A stretch of 45,993 nt of DNA from an uncultured Selenomonadales bacterium (GTDB lineage Bacteria > Bacillota > Negativicutes > Selenomonadales > Selenomonadaceae), in the NCBI GenBank assembly GCA_947165295.1, contig CAMUZU010000017.1, positions 1 through 45,993 on the forward strand, in the 5' to 3' direction. The translations under genes were made by a program, and so were the position numbers. Every line of letters starts with the position of its first letter. Position 1 is the first letter of the stretch. The notes under the pieces were generated by a model. It saw nothing but the letters and a program-made list of their open reading frames with translations. It was not told the DNA's origin and did no database searches. Below, in pieces: positions 1-8,017 of this stretch.

Positions 1-118
1 CCAACTGTTCCGCCGCTTTTAAAGCGACTGCGGCTGAAGTGAATTTAATCTTGACTTACCGACGCTTAACGGTCGGCAGTAAAATATTCGTGAACAAAAC
101 TTTTCGGAGGTAACAAAC

Positions 119-1447
119 TTGAAAGCAGGCTTTGTGAGTTTGGGCTGTGCAAAAAATCTGGTCGACACCGAAGTCATGCTCGGCCTTATGCAGGCGCACG
201 GCATCGAGTTGACGGCCAACCCCGCCGACGCCGATATTTTGATTGTCAACACCTGCGCGTTCATTCTTTCGGCGAAGGAAGAATCAATCACCACGATTTT
301 GAATTTGGCCGAATACAAGTCGAACGGTCGTTGCAAGTCGCTGATTGTGGCGGGCTGTTTGGGTCAACTTTACAAGCGCGAACTTTTGGACGAAATGCCC
401 GAAGTCGACGCAATTATCGGTACGGGCGCATGGAACCGAATTGTCGAGGCGATTGAGGAAACTCTTTCGGGTCGGCGCGTTGTTTTGATTGGCGACAAAG
501 AAATTATTTACGACGCGAAGACGCCGCGAATCCGCACGACGCCCGATTATTCCGCTTACGTGAAAATCGCCGACGGTTGCAACAATCGCTGCGCGTTCTG
601 TACGATACCTTTGATTCGCGGCAAGCAAATTTCCCGCACGATTGAAGACATCCGCGCCGAAGTCGAACAACTTGCAAGTCAAGGCGTCAAGGAAATTAAT
701 TTAATCGCGCAGGACACCACGGCTTACGGCACAGACATTTACGGTCAACCGAAACTTGTCGAACTTTTGCGTGCGTTGACAACGGTCGACGACGTGCGCT
801 GGATTAGAATTCTTTACGCTTACCCGCGCAGGTTCACCGACGAGCTGATTGACTTCATTGCCGCCGAGCCGAAAGTTTGCAATTACTTCGATTTGCCGCT
901 TCAACACGCGAGCAACAAAATTTTGCGTTCGATGAATCGTCCCGACACCCGCGAATCAATCGAGGCTCTGTTGACGAAAATTCGCACGAAAATTCCCGAC
1001 GCGACAATTCGGTCGACGTTTATTGTCGGCTTCCCCGGCGAGACCGAAGACGACTTCAACGAGCTGAAAACTTTCCTGCAGACGCAGCGGCTTGACAAGG
1101 TCGGCATCTTCACTTATTCCCGCGAAGAAGACACGCCCGCTTACGACATGCCCGAACAGGTGCCCGAAGAAGTCATGCAGGAACGCTATCATGACTTGAT
1201 GAGCACGCAGTCTTTGATTTCGCAGGAGATTAACGAGTCGCTTGAAGGCCGCGAACTTGACGTGCTGATTGAGAATCGCGACGAAGAAGTTCCGCAGGTT
1301 GTGGCGGGACGTTCTTATCGCGACGCGCCCGAAGTCGACGGGCTTGTTTACATTGAAAACGACGGTCGCAGTCAAGCAGGCGACATTGTCCGCGTCAAAG
1401 TTCTTGCGGGCTTCGTTTACGACCTTGCCGCCGAGAGGATTGACTAA
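119..1447 (+). CDS. rimO: Ribosomal protein S12 methylthiotransferase RimO
   Basis: Radical-SAM enzyme that methylthiolates an aspartate of ribosomal protein S12 using two 4Fe-4S clusters. The N-terminal UPF0004 domain carries cysteines at 10, 46 and 80, and the opening SLGCAKNLVDTE is the RimO signature that separates it from MiaB. The radical-SAM CxxxCxxC is C154, C158, C161 (DGCNNRCAFC). A TRAM-type RNA-binding region fills roughly the last 65 residues. Length 442 is normal for the family. The start is TTG with CGGAGG eight bases upstream (105-110). pncC begins directly after the stop codon, so the two are co-transcribed. Identification is secure. Confidence 0.95.
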   Translation: MKAGFVSLGCAKNLVDTEVMLGLMQAHGIELTANPADADILIVNTCAFILSAKEESITTILNLAEYKSNGRCKSLIVAGCLGQLYKRELLDEMPEVDAIIGTGAWNRIVEAIEETLSGRRVVLIGDKEIIYDAKTPRIRTTPDYSAYVKIADGCNNRCAFCTIPLIRGKQISRTIEDIRAEVEQLASQGVKEINLIAQDTTAYGTDIYGQPKLVELLRALTTVDDVRWIRILYAYPRRFTDELIDFIAAEPKVCNYFDLPLQHASNKILRSMNRPDTRESIEALLTKIRTKIPDATIRSTFIVGFPGETEDDFNELKTFLQTQRLDKVGIFTYSREEDTPAYDMPEQVPEEVMQERYHDLMSTQSLISQEINESLEGRELDVLIENRDEEVPQVVAGRSYRDAPEVDGLVYIENDGRSQAGDIVRVKVLAGFVYDLAAERID

Positions 1448-1894
1448 ATGATTGGCGCGTTGCTCACGTCGAAGAATTTGACTGTCGCGACGGCGGAAAG
1501 TTGCACGGGCGGACTTTTGGCGAGCGCGTTGACGGACGTTGACGGTTCTTCGGCTTACGTCAAAGGCGGCGTTGTCGCTTACTCGAACGCGATTAAAAAT
1601 TCCGTCCTGCACGTCGACGCGGTGACTTTACAGACTTTCGGCGCGGTGAGTTCGCAGACTGCGCGGGAGATGGCATCCAACGTTCGCAAAATTTTTTCGG
1701 CGTCAATCGGCATATCGACAACGGGCGTGGCGGGCTCTTCCGTCGAAGGAAAACCCGTCGGCACGGTCTTTGTCGCCGTCGACGCGGACAACTTTTCGGA
1801 CGTGCGGGAATTTCATTTCGCGGGCAGTCGGACGCAGATTAAAGCTCTGGCGGTTGACGCTGCTTTGAAACTTTTGACGGAGCATTTGACGTGA
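1448..1894 (+). CDS. pncC: Stand-alone CinA C-terminal domain, nicotinamide-nucleotide amidase (PncC-type)
   Basis: Family members deamidate nicotinamide mononucleotide to nicotinate mononucleotide in the pyridine nucleotide salvage cycle. The 148-residue protein consists only of the CinA_C fold: the opening ATAESCTGGLLASALT holds the conserved serine/threonine-rich active site, followed by the YSNAIK region and STTGVAGSS (the GxxGP-type loop). The CinA N-terminal MoCF-like domain is absent. ATG follows the rimO stop without a gap and the GTGA of the next gene overlaps its own stop, so translation is coupled. The fold is clear; the amidase activity is inferred from the family. Confidence 0.88.
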   Translation: MIGALLTSKNLTVATAESCTGGLLASALTDVDGSSAYVKGGVVAYSNAIKNSVLHVDAVTLQTFGAVSSQTAREMASNVRKIFSASIGISTTGVAGSSVEGKPVGTVFVAVDADNFSDVREFHFAGSRTQIKALAVDAALKLLTEHLT

Positions 1895-3144
1895 AGAAAC
1901 TTACGCGGCGTGAATTCGTCAAAATTTCGGCGGTCGGTTTGGCGACGGCGTTCACGAGTTGCAAACCCGAAAATTCGTCGCCCGAAGAGTTGCCGATAAA
2001 ATTTCTGCGACAAACCGTCACGAAAGATATTTCAACTTCGCGGCTGGTGACGGTTGAAGTTGACGCGCCGTTGAAAAATCCCGCCGTGGAAGTTCGCGTG
2101 ACGGGTGCCGAGGCGACGCAGATGTTCCCCGCCGTTGACGCAAGCTTTACCGACGACGGTCAAAAAATTTTCCAGTACAGCGCGCACGTCGAAAATCTTT
2201 CGCCCGCCGAAGCTTACGAGTATCGCGTTGTCGACGGGGACGCCGCAACCGATTGGCACGCGCTCAAGAAAGTTTCGGGCGACAAGTTCAAAGCGTTGAT
2301 TTTCCCCGATTCGCAATGCGGCAACGGCTACGACACGTGGGGCAACGTGGCGCGACTTGCCTTCGAGCGAAACCTCGACGCGGATTTTTTCGTCAACGTC
2401 GGCGATCTTGTCGACAACGGCGAAGACTCCGCTCAGTGGCAAGATTGGTTCGCGCAGATTGAAAACTTCCTGCCGACAATGCCGCTTGCGCCGATTTTGG
2501 GCAACCACGAAACTTACACGCGTAATTGGAAAGTTCGCCTGCCCGAAGCGTATCTGAAGTACTTCGCTCCGCCCGACAACGGCGTCGAAAACTTTGCGCG
2601 ACGGTTTTATTCGTTCGACTGCGGCGCGGCACATTTCGCGATTCTCGACAGCCAATGGGACGAGTTGGACGAGTTCACGCCGAATTTGATTGACGCGCAG
2701 AAGTCGTGGCTCCGTCAAGATTTGTCGTCGACCGTCAAGCCGTGGAAAATTGTCTTCGTGCACAAAGACGTTCTGCAGTACCGAATCAACGGGCGACCCG
2801 AACGTCGCGAAGGTTTTTCGGACGTGGGCGAAGTCTTCATGCCGGAATTCGACGCGCTTAATGTCGACGCGGTTTTTACGGGTCACCTGCACACGTACCG
2901 AAATCGCGGGCGGCTGAAAAATTTTCGTCCCGACGAAACGGGTGCGCTGTACATTTTGACGGGCTTAAGCGGCAACGTTCGCTACGACGGCTTGTGGATT
3001 GATCATGCGCTTGACATCGTCACGGCTCCGCAACCCGAAACGGACAATTTCTTGACGCTCGACGTTGACGCGCAAACTTTGTCGGCGAAATGTTTTTTGG
3101 CAAGCGGCGAACTTTTGGACGAAGTCACCTTGCACAAAGCTTGA
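1891..3144 (+). CDS. Exported metallophosphoesterase, purple-acid-phosphatase-like, with Tat signal
   Basis: A calcineurin-type binuclear metallophosphoesterase predicted to act outside the cytoplasm. The N-terminus TRREFVKISAVGLATAF fits the twin-arginine consensus; a cysteine at 24 might be lipidated, but the lipobox is poor. Residues about 40-125 look like the fibronectin-like domain that precedes purple acid phosphatases. Metal-site motifs occur in order: D140 (FPDSQ), GDLVDNGED from 171, GNHE from 204, H291, and GHLH at 331-334. Start is GTG overlapping the pncC stop by four bases. Substrate unknown. The protein could be a phosphodiesterase or phosphomonoesterase. Confidence 0.85.
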   Translation: MKKLTRREFVKISAVGLATAFTSCKPENSSPEELPIKFLRQTVTKDISTSRLVTVEVDAPLKNPAVEVRVTGAEATQMFPAVDASFTDDGQKIFQYSAHVENLSPAEAYEYRVVDGDAATDWHALKKVSGDKFKALIFPDSQCGNGYDTWGNVARLAFERNLDADFFVNVGDLVDNGEDSAQWQDWFAQIENFLPTMPLAPILGNHETYTRNWKVRLPEAYLKYFAPPDNGVENFARRFYSFDCGAAHFAILDSQWDELDEFTPNLIDAQKSWLRQDLSSTVKPWKIVFVHKDVLQYRINGRPERREGFSDVGEVFMPEFDALNVDAVFTGHLHTYRNRGRLKNFRPDETGALYILTGLSGNVRYDGLWIDHALDIVTAPQPETDNFLTLDVDAQTLSAKCFLASGELLDEVTLHKA

Positions 3145-3159
3145 GAGGAGGAATTTTTT

Positions 3160-3678
3160 TTGCGCAAAACTTTTTTCGTCGCAGTTGCAATGTTAATCGC
3201 GTTGACGGCGTTGACGGGCACGACCTTTGCCAAGCGCAGTTATCGACCCGTCGGCGTGATAATCGTCGACTCTGCGGAGACGAAGCTCAACAACTACTTC
3301 AACACCGTCGAAGGACTGCTCAATCCCAAAAGCCGCGCAAGGTTTTTCGTCGGCAAGGACATGCAGTTTCAGTACCAAAAATATCTTATCGGATTCGGCA
3401 AGGCGGAAAGCAACGAAGTTGAAAGCCACGAACTTACCCGCGACGAGATGATCGAATTCACGCGGCTCAGCGGTTGCACGAAAGTTTTGTTCCTGGTGAA
3501 TTCAAACGCTGTCGACGGCGACAAAACTTCCCTGAAGGTGGACGCGTACCTTTGCACAAGCGACGGCGTGCAGGAGACTTTCACGGCTTCCGAAGACATG
3601 GACAATCCGCGTGAACGCCGCAGTGCATTCCGAAAATGCTTGACCGAAATTGTCAAGTCGTTGAACCAAATTCTTTGA
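3160..3678 (+). CDS. Secreted protein of unknown function
   Basis: I do not recognise the family. The 172-residue product starts with a Sec signal peptide (MRKTFF, hydrophobic core, probable cleavage after TFA near residue 23). The mature part, about 150 residues, is mixed alpha/beta with two cysteines near 107 and 128 and a further one near the C-terminus. Start is TTG, about eight bases after GAGGAGG. It lies 15 bases after the phosphoesterase and 13 bases before another secreted protein, so the three probably form one transcript. The style resembles small periplasmic proteins of diderm Firmicutes, but no role can be assigned. Confidence 0.7.
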   Translation: MRKTFFVAVAMLIALTALTGTTFAKRSYRPVGVIIVDSAETKLNNYFNTVEGLLNPKSRARFFVGKDMQFQYQKYLIGFGKAESNEVESHELTRDEMIEFTRLSGCTKVLFLVNSNAVDGDKTSLKVDAYLCTSDGVQETFTASEDMDNPRERRSAFRKCLTEIVKSLNQIL

Positions 3679-3691
3679 GAGGTGTTTTGAA

Positions 3692-4462
3692 TTGCGCAGA
3701 ATTTTTTTGTCGGTAACCTTGCTCCTTATGCTTTTGACGGCGACGGCGTTTGCGGAGGAACCGACCGAACAATCAACCGAACCGTCGACCGGACAACAAA
3801 ACCTTGAGCAACTTACCGAAGATGTTTTCGGCAAACAAGATTTTGACCAGCCCGACGAAATTTACGTTCACACGAGCGAAGATTTCAAGTACACGATAAC
3901 TTGTCCGATGAAGCCGTTGGCCGTCGTGCAAAATCCGTGGCAAGACCCCGCCAGACGCGGCGAGATGCTTGTCTTCGACGCGGACGGCTTTAACGTTCGT
4001 TACGCGTATTACATTTGCGTCAACGAGTGGGATCCGGAAGACGAGAGCATTCCCGACTTCAACAAAGGCTCCGTTCCGGCTATCGGCGAATACCTTAAGG
4101 CGCTCAGAACAACCGGCGGTTTCGCGGTTGCCAATCTGGTCAACATCAGCAAGACCAACAAAGGCGTGTGCGCAGTCACGGCCGAACGAATCGAAGTCAC
4201 CAATCCCGAAACGGGCGAAGTCGAAGGCGAACTGATTGCCGACAGACAGGACGTTTACACTTACTTCCGCACGCCGCAGGGTCGTTGCATCAGCATTCAA
4301 CTTGTCAGCGTCGACATGAACAAAAACTTCGTGGACACTTACCGCGGCTCCGTCGCCTCCTTTGTCGACAACAGCGACAAGAAGTCCAAAAAGTCCAAGA
4401 AAGACAAGGACAAGAAAGACAAGAAGGACAAAAAAGACAAGAAAGACAAAGACAAGAAATAA
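3692..4462 (+). CDS. Secreted protein with lysine-rich C-terminal tail
   Basis: Unrecognised exported protein of 256 residues. A signal peptide (MRRIFLSVTLLLMLL, cleavage after TAFA around residue 22) is followed by an acidic Glu/Thr/Pro/Gln linker, then a globular region about 50-225 with FKYTITCP at its start. The last 30 residues are almost only Lys, Asp and Ser (KKSKKSKKDKDKK and repeats of KKD), a highly basic tail that could bind anionic cell-wall polymers, lipopolysaccharide or nucleic acid; that is inference. Start is TTG after GAGAGG. The tail is encoded by near-identical AAAGACAAG units and may vary in length by slippage. Last gene before a new promoter. Confidence 0.7.
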   Translation: MRRIFLSVTLLLMLLTATAFAEEPTEQSTEPSTGQQNLEQLTEDVFGKQDFDQPDEIYVHTSEDFKYTITCPMKPLAVVQNPWQDPARRGEMLVFDADGFNVRYAYYICVNEWDPEDESIPDFNKGSVPAIGEYLKALRTTGGFAVANLVNISKTNKGVCAVTAERIEVTNPETGEVEGELIADRQDVYTYFRTPQGRCISIQLVSVDMNKNFVDTYRGSVASFVDNSDKKSKKSKKDKDKKDKKDKKDKKDKDKK

Positions 4463-4464
4463 CG

Positions 4465-4493
4465 TTGACAAAGCCGACGCCGTGTGGTATAAA
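4465..4493 (+). promoter_or_regulatory. Sigma70-type promoter for tRNA-Gln
   Basis: Perfect -35 TTGACA (4465-4470), 17-base spacer, -10 TATAAA (4488-4493). The predicted start near 4500 lies about 12 bases before the tRNA 5' end. Confidence 0.85.
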
Positions 4494-4511
4494 TGACAAC
4501 GGTTTTATCGA

Positions 4512-4587
4512 AGGGGTATAGCCAAGTTGGTAAGGCACCGGACTCTGAATCCGGTATGCGTTGGTTCGAGTCCAGCTACCCCTGCCA
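4512..4587 (+). tRNA. tRNA-Gln (anticodon CTG)
   Basis: A full cloverleaf of 76 bases with CCA encoded. Acceptor stem AGGGGTA pairs with TACCCCT; D stem GCC/GGC; anticodon stem CCGGA/TCCGG around loop CTCTGAA, giving anticodon CTG, which reads CAG; T stem GTTGG/CCAGC with one G-T pair around TTCGAGT. It lies between its own promoter and a terminator, apparently as a single-tRNA transcript. Confidence 0.95.
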
Positions 4588-4600
4588 CCGAAGAAAATTC

Positions 4601-4635
4601 AAGCCTGCGTCGAAATGTCGGCGCGGGCTTTTTCG
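4601..4635 (+). terminator. Rho-independent terminator after tRNA-Gln
   Basis: AAGCCTGCGTCG pairs over 12 positions (two G-T) with CGGCGCGGGCTT, followed by TTT. Partial readthrough could supply the next gene, which has no obvious promoter of its own. Confidence 0.8.
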
Positions 4636-4657
4636 ATTCACGCGGAGGTGTTCGCTT

Positions 4658-5359
4658 ATGGAAGAAGCGGCAACAACATTAATTTCGCCGCAAGTGGATT
4701 CGATTGTGCGCTATTTGGATTTGGGCTTGAGCATACTGCTTTTGTTCGTCGCAGCTTACCTGTGGTTGGCAAACTCCAGAAAATCCGACGAGATACGCAA
4801 CCTTCAAGCGGAAGTTGTTCGTGCCCGCCGCGACTTAAATCGACTTGACGAACGAATTAGCCAAATTCGTCAGCCCAAAGTCGTCGACACCGTGCCGCAG
4901 ATTGAGCCGTTCGGTTTGGATTTTTCGGAGCCGTCGAAGGTCGGGACGCTTGCCCCGCAGAAGCCGTGGCTTGACTTCGTCGAAAAGTACAACGAACTTG
5001 CCGAACTGATGTCGAAGCCCGGTCAACTCAAAAAGTGCGAGAAGTTTGTTTACGAATTCAAACTGCGCGTGTTGACTTACGGCGGCGCGATGACTTTTCG
5101 TCCCGCCATTGACGTCAAGGACAGCCGATACTGGGCGTTCAAATGTTCGTCGGACGAGTTTGCCGTTGTGCCCAATCCGATGCACCCGTGCGACGAAGAT
5201 TTTCACGAACACGGCGGCATGAAGGAAACTTACGCGCTCAATTATCAAGACGGCGTTTATCGCAAGTACTTCGTCAAGTTGCCCGCGATTTTTGCTTACG
5301 AGCCGGCGACGGGCTGGCGGCTCAAAGATGCGGGCGTCGTGAATTTGGAGAGAAACTGA
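4658..5359 (+). CDS. Membrane-anchored coiled-coil protein of unknown function
   Basis: Unrecognised 233-residue protein. A single transmembrane helix spans about residues 19-38 (LGLSILLLFVAAYLWLA), followed by a charged heptad-like coiled coil about 42-70 and a soluble domain to the end. The open frame extends upstream to 4493, but that stretch runs through the tRNA and its terminator. The ATG at 4658, eight bases after GGAGGTG, is therefore taken as the start. It abuts the NagZ-like gene (one base apart), which suggests cotranslation and possibly a role at the cell envelope. Confidence 0.75.
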   Translation: MEEAATTLISPQVDSIVRYLDLGLSILLLFVAAYLWLANSRKSDEIRNLQAEVVRARRDLNRLDERISQIRQPKVVDTVPQIEPFGLDFSEPSKVGTLAPQKPWLDFVEKYNELAELMSKPGQLKKCEKFVYEFKLRVLTYGGAMTFRPAIDVKDSRYWAFKCSSDEFAVVPNPMHPCDEDFHEHGGMKETYALNYQDGVYRKYFVKLPAIFAYEPATGWRLKDAGVVNLERN

Positions 5360-5360
5360 C

Positions 5361-6455
5361 ATGAAAAAATTTTTTACGTTGCTCATTGTGCTTGTGCTGT
5401 TTGCGGCGGGTTGCAACACCGTCAAAGAAGTTCAAGCGGACGTCGCGCCCGTTGACCCGGTCGAAAACATTCTGCGCACAATGACGCTCGAAGAGAAAGT
5501 CGGTCAAATGATGATGGTCGGCTTTTATGGCACGGAAATTAACGACGATGTGATTTATTCGCTCAACGCGTTTCACTTCGGCGGAATAATTTTCTTCGAC
5601 AGGAACCTCGAAAACGTCGCGCAGTCCAAAAAGTTGGCGAACGACATTTCTGCGGCGGCGAATCAAAAACTCCCGCTGTTGTTTGCGATTGACGAGGAAG
5701 GCGGACGCGTCGCTCGCGGTCGGGCTTTTTTGGAAGTTGCCCCGTCGCAGGAAGAAATCGGTTTGAGCGGTGACCCCGAACTTGCAAAGTATTGGGCGCG
5801 CCATAACGCGACGATTCTTCGCAGTATCGGCATGAACATTAATCTTGCGCCCGTGGCAGACGTCGGAAGCCGCGACACGCGTTCATTCGGCGACAACGCG
5901 CAGACCGTCGCAAATTTCGTCGACGCTGCCGCCAACGGTTACGAGTCCGAAAACTTTTTGTACACGCTCAAACACTTCCCCGGTATCGGCAAGAGCAAAA
6001 TTGACCCGCACAAGGAAGTTTCGTCCGTCGAAGTTGACAAAGCCACGCTCGACGCCGAAGACCTGCCGCCGTTCAAGCAAATTCTTCGCGGACACGATCA
6101 CTCGAACTTCATGATTATGGTCGGGCATTTGAAGTACGACGCGCTTGACCCCGTCAACTCCGCAAGTTTGTCGCCCGCCGTCATGACGGGACTTTTGCGC
6201 AACGAACTGGGCTTTCAAGGCGTGGTGATTACCGACGATTTGGAAATGGGCGCGATTAAAAATCATGTCGACTTGGCGACGCTGGGCGTCAAGATGGTTC
6301 TTGCGGGCGGCGACGTCGCGCTTGTTTGCCACAATTACGAAAGTCAGCAAGTCGTTTACAACGGCATTCTTGAGGCGGTCAAACGCGGCGAAATTTCCGA
6401 AGAGCGAATCAACGAATCTGTCCGCAGAATCATTCGCTTGAAGGCGCATTTGTAA
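5361..6455 (+). CDS. Glycoside hydrolase family 3 lipoprotein, beta-N-acetylhexosaminidase-like (NagZ-like)
   Basis: GH3 single-domain enzyme expected to remove N-acetylglucosamine from peptidoglycan or muropeptides. The N-terminus carries a lipoprotein signal (LVLFAAGC, Cys at 18), so unlike cytoplasmic E. coli NagZ it should be anchored at the membrane surface or in the periplasm. Family marks: EEKVGQMMMVGF, DEEGGRVAR, KHFPGIGKSKIDPH (the flexible loop with the Asp-x-His general acid/base dyad, with Pro in place of the usual Ser) and VVITDDLEMGAI, where the first Asp is the nucleophile position. Length 364 is usual. It follows the coiled-coil gene and precedes the Dabb gene. Confidence 0.85.
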   Translation: MKKFFTLLIVLVLFAAGCNTVKEVQADVAPVDPVENILRTMTLEEKVGQMMMVGFYGTEINDDVIYSLNAFHFGGIIFFDRNLENVAQSKKLANDISAAANQKLPLLFAIDEEGGRVARGRAFLEVAPSQEEIGLSGDPELAKYWARHNATILRSIGMNINLAPVADVGSRDTRSFGDNAQTVANFVDAAANGYESENFLYTLKHFPGIGKSKIDPHKEVSSVEVDKATLDAEDLPPFKQILRGHDHSNFMIMVGHLKYDALDPVNSASLSPAVMTGLLRNELGFQGVVITDDLEMGAIKNHVDLATLGVKMVLAGGDVALVCHNYESQQVVYNGILEAVKRGEISEERINESVRRIIRLKAHL

Positions 6456-6470
6456 ATCGGAGGCGATTTC

Positions 6471-6764
6471 ATGTTCAGACATATTTTTATCGGCACGTTC
6501 AAAGCCGACGTTGACGTCGCGACGAAAAATCGCGTGCTTGCCGACATGCGGGCGATGCGCGAAAAAATTCCCGACATTGTCGACTTGCACGCCGATTTTT
6601 GCACGGGCTGGGTCGGCGGCGAAAATTCCGTTGCAATGACCGTTGACCTTGCGACGAAGTCGGCGTTCGATGTTTACTTGAATCACCCGTACCACACGGA
6701 GCACGTCGCCAAACTCGGCGCGGAGTTTTTGTCGGGTTACGTCGCCGCGCAGTTTGAGTTATGA
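6471..6764 (+). CDS. Dabb (stress-responsive A/B barrel) domain protein
   Basis: A 97-residue single-domain ferredoxin-like dimeric barrel protein. The pattern MFRHIFIGTFK at the start and the segment DVYLNHPYHTEHVAKL near residues 66-81 match the Dabb domain, whose histidine-rich strand is its best conserved part. Bacterial members are mostly uncharacterised; some are implicated in stress or in polyketide cyclisation, so no precise role is claimed. ATG is preceded by GGAGGCG. The nitrilase ATG overlaps its TGA-type stop region by four bases, which indicates translational coupling. Confidence 0.75.
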   Translation: MFRHIFIGTFKADVDVATKNRVLADMRAMREKIPDIVDLHADFCTGWVGGENSVAMTVDLATKSAFDVYLNHPYHTEHVAKLGAEFLSGYVAAQFEL

Positions 6765-7507
6765 AAATTTCAATCGCACAATTCAAGTCGAAACTCGGCG
6801 CGCTTGACGAAAACTTTTCCACGGCAGAAAGATTAATCGAAGCGGCGCGAAATTCCGACGCGATACTTTTGCCCGAACTTTGGTCGACGGGATATTACCC
6901 GACGCCCGCCGAAAATTTCGCTGACATTGATGGGCAACGCACGAAAACTTTTTTGAGCACGCTGGCGAAAAAATTTTCCGTAAACATAATCGGCGGCTCG
7001 ACACTCGTCAACGACGGCGGCAACCTTTTCAATCGCTGTCACGTCGCCAATCGTCGCGGGGAAATTGTCGCAGCTTACGACAAGGCGCACCTGTTCAGCT
7101 TCGCGGGCGAAGAAAAAATTTTCACGGCGGGCGACAAACTTTCGACGGTTGAGCTTGACGGCGTGACGTGCGGGCTTGCAATTTGCTACGACCTGCGCTT
7201 CCCCGAATTCGTTCGCAAGCTTGCAGTCAACGGCGCGGAAATTCTGTTCGTGCCCGCCGCGTGGAGCTTGAAACGTTTGACGCCGCGACGAATCTTGACG
7301 AAAGCGCGGGCGATTGAAAATCAAATGTTCGTCGCCTTCGCAAACAGCGCGGGCATTTCGGAAGTCATTGACCCGCTCGGCGAAGTCACGGCCGAAGTCG
7401 ACACGGGCGAACAAATTCTTTCCGCCGAAATAAACTTGTCACAACGCGCCGAAGTTGTCGCGACGATGAACTTGCTTGCCGACAGAAATTTACATACCGA
7501 CGAATAA
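6761..7507 (+). CDS. Carbon-nitrogen hydrolase (nitrilase superfamily, omega-amidase-like)
   Basis: Cytoplasmic amidase of the nitrilase superfamily. The catalytic triad is visible: E39 (LLPELWSTGY), K108 (AYDKAHLF) and C142 (GLAICYDLRFPEF). The LRFPE context after the Cys is typical of the omega-amidase/YafV branch that hydrolyses alpha-ketoglutaramate-type metabolite-repair substrates, but the substrate cannot be fixed from sequence. Length 248 is normal. ATGA overlap with the Dabb gene shows coupling. A strong terminator follows, so this closes the operon that starts at the coiled-coil gene. Confidence 0.85.
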   Translation: MKISIAQFKSKLGALDENFSTAERLIEAARNSDAILLPELWSTGYYPTPAENFADIDGQRTKTFLSTLAKKFSVNIIGGSTLVNDGGNLFNRCHVANRRGEIVAAYDKAHLFSFAGEEKIFTAGDKLSTVELDGVTCGLAICYDLRFPEFVRKLAVNGAEILFVPAAWSLKRLTPRRILTKARAIENQMFVAFANSAGISEVIDPLGEVTAEVDTGEQILSAEINLSQRAEVVATMNLLADRNLHTDE

Positions 7508-7512
7508 ACTTG

Positions 7513-7542
7513 TCCCGTCACCTTGGCGGGGATTTTTTTTTT
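7513..7542 (+). terminator. Rho-independent terminator of the nitrilase operon
   Basis: CCCGTCA-CCT-TGGCGGG hairpin (one G-T pair) followed by a run of ten T residues interrupted only at its start. Confidence 0.85.
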
Positions 7543-7562
7543 GCGCAGAAGCCAAACGTAAA

Positions 7563-7668
7563 CCGGCCGTCATGGATGACGGCCGCAACGCTTGCGCGTG
7601 ATACAGGATGTATCACAGCAAGCGCGGTTTCTTTTGGTTACTTTTCTTTGCCGCCAAAGAAAAGTAAC
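7563..7668 (+). repeat. Dispersed palindromic intergenic element, copy 1
   Basis: Three nested palindromic blocks: a GC palindrome (GGCCGTCATGGATGACGGCC, 7565-7584); a long hairpin core 7590-7624 with outer arms GCTTGC/GCAAGC and inner TGATAC/GTATCA; and a perfect 14-bp stem GTTACTTTTCTTTG/CAAAGAAAAGTAAC with loop CCGC (7637-7668). It starts about 20 bases after the terminator of the upstream gene. The same order of blocks recurs on the other strand at 30346-30449, and in part at 42337-42494. It contains no supported coding frame. Confidence 0.8.
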
Positions 7669-7709
7669 GTTCAACACACGTTGCAACCGAAAATTTTTTT
7701 CAGCGCAGG

Positions 7710-7738
7710 TTGATACTTGTTTTCAAACGTGGTACACT
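7710..7738 (+). promoter_or_regulatory. Sigma70-type promoter for feoAB
   Basis: TTGATA (7710-7715), 17-base spacer, TACACT (7733-7738). The predicted transcript begins near 7745, about 37 bases before feoA. No clear Fur box is visible. Confidence 0.65.
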
Positions 7739-7781
7739 GCGCGCAAGTCAAATGAAAAATTTTTTCAAGGGAGTGAACGAC

Positions 7782-8003
7782 TTGACACTCGACGAAACGA
7801 AAACCGGCATGACCGTGCGCATTGATTCGCTCGGAGAATCGGCACTCAAACAGCGGCTCATGACCATGGGCTTAATCCCCGGCACGCGTGTGGAAATTTT
7901 GAACTCGGCACCGATGGGCGACCCGATTGCGCTCAGATTGCGTTCGTACAATTTGGCAATGCGCAAGGCCGACGCCGCGTCAATCCAAGTCACAGAAATT
8001 TAA
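7782..8003 (+). CDS. feoA: Ferrous iron transport accessory protein FeoA
   Basis: Small SH3-like cytoplasmic protein that supports FeoB-mediated Fe(II) uptake. The 73-residue product shows the FeoA core: LKQRLMTMGLIPGTRVEIL followed by GDPIALRLRSYNLAMRKADA. In-frame ATG (7752) and GTG (7773) lie upstream, but AAGGGAG at 7767-7773 sits eight bases before the TTG at 7782, and that start gives the normal family length (MTLDETKTGM). feoB follows after 14 bases, forming a two-gene operon. There is no FeoC here. Confidence 0.9.
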   Translation: MTLDETKTGMTVRIDSLGESALKQRLMTMGLIPGTRVEILNSAPMGDPIALRLRSYNLAMRKADAASIQVTEI

Positions 8004-8017
8004 GCGAGGTGAGTTTT

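Noticed and set aside
51-85. TTGACT and TAAAAT before rimO as a promoter
   Set aside because: Spacing of 23 bases is too long, and no other -10 fits.
3-113. Open frame entering from the left edge and ending at TAA before rimO
   Set aside because: Only 37 codons, no recognisable family; another frame gives a short ending at 22. Too little to support a partial gene.
4493-4657. Upstream extension of the coiled-coil gene
   Set aside because: It would translate the tRNA-Gln and its terminator; the ATG at 4658 has a proper ribosome site.
7563-7668. Small protein-coding genes inside the palindromic elements
   Set aside because: Open frames are short, differ between copies and lack ribosome sites; the palindromic structure explains the sequence better.
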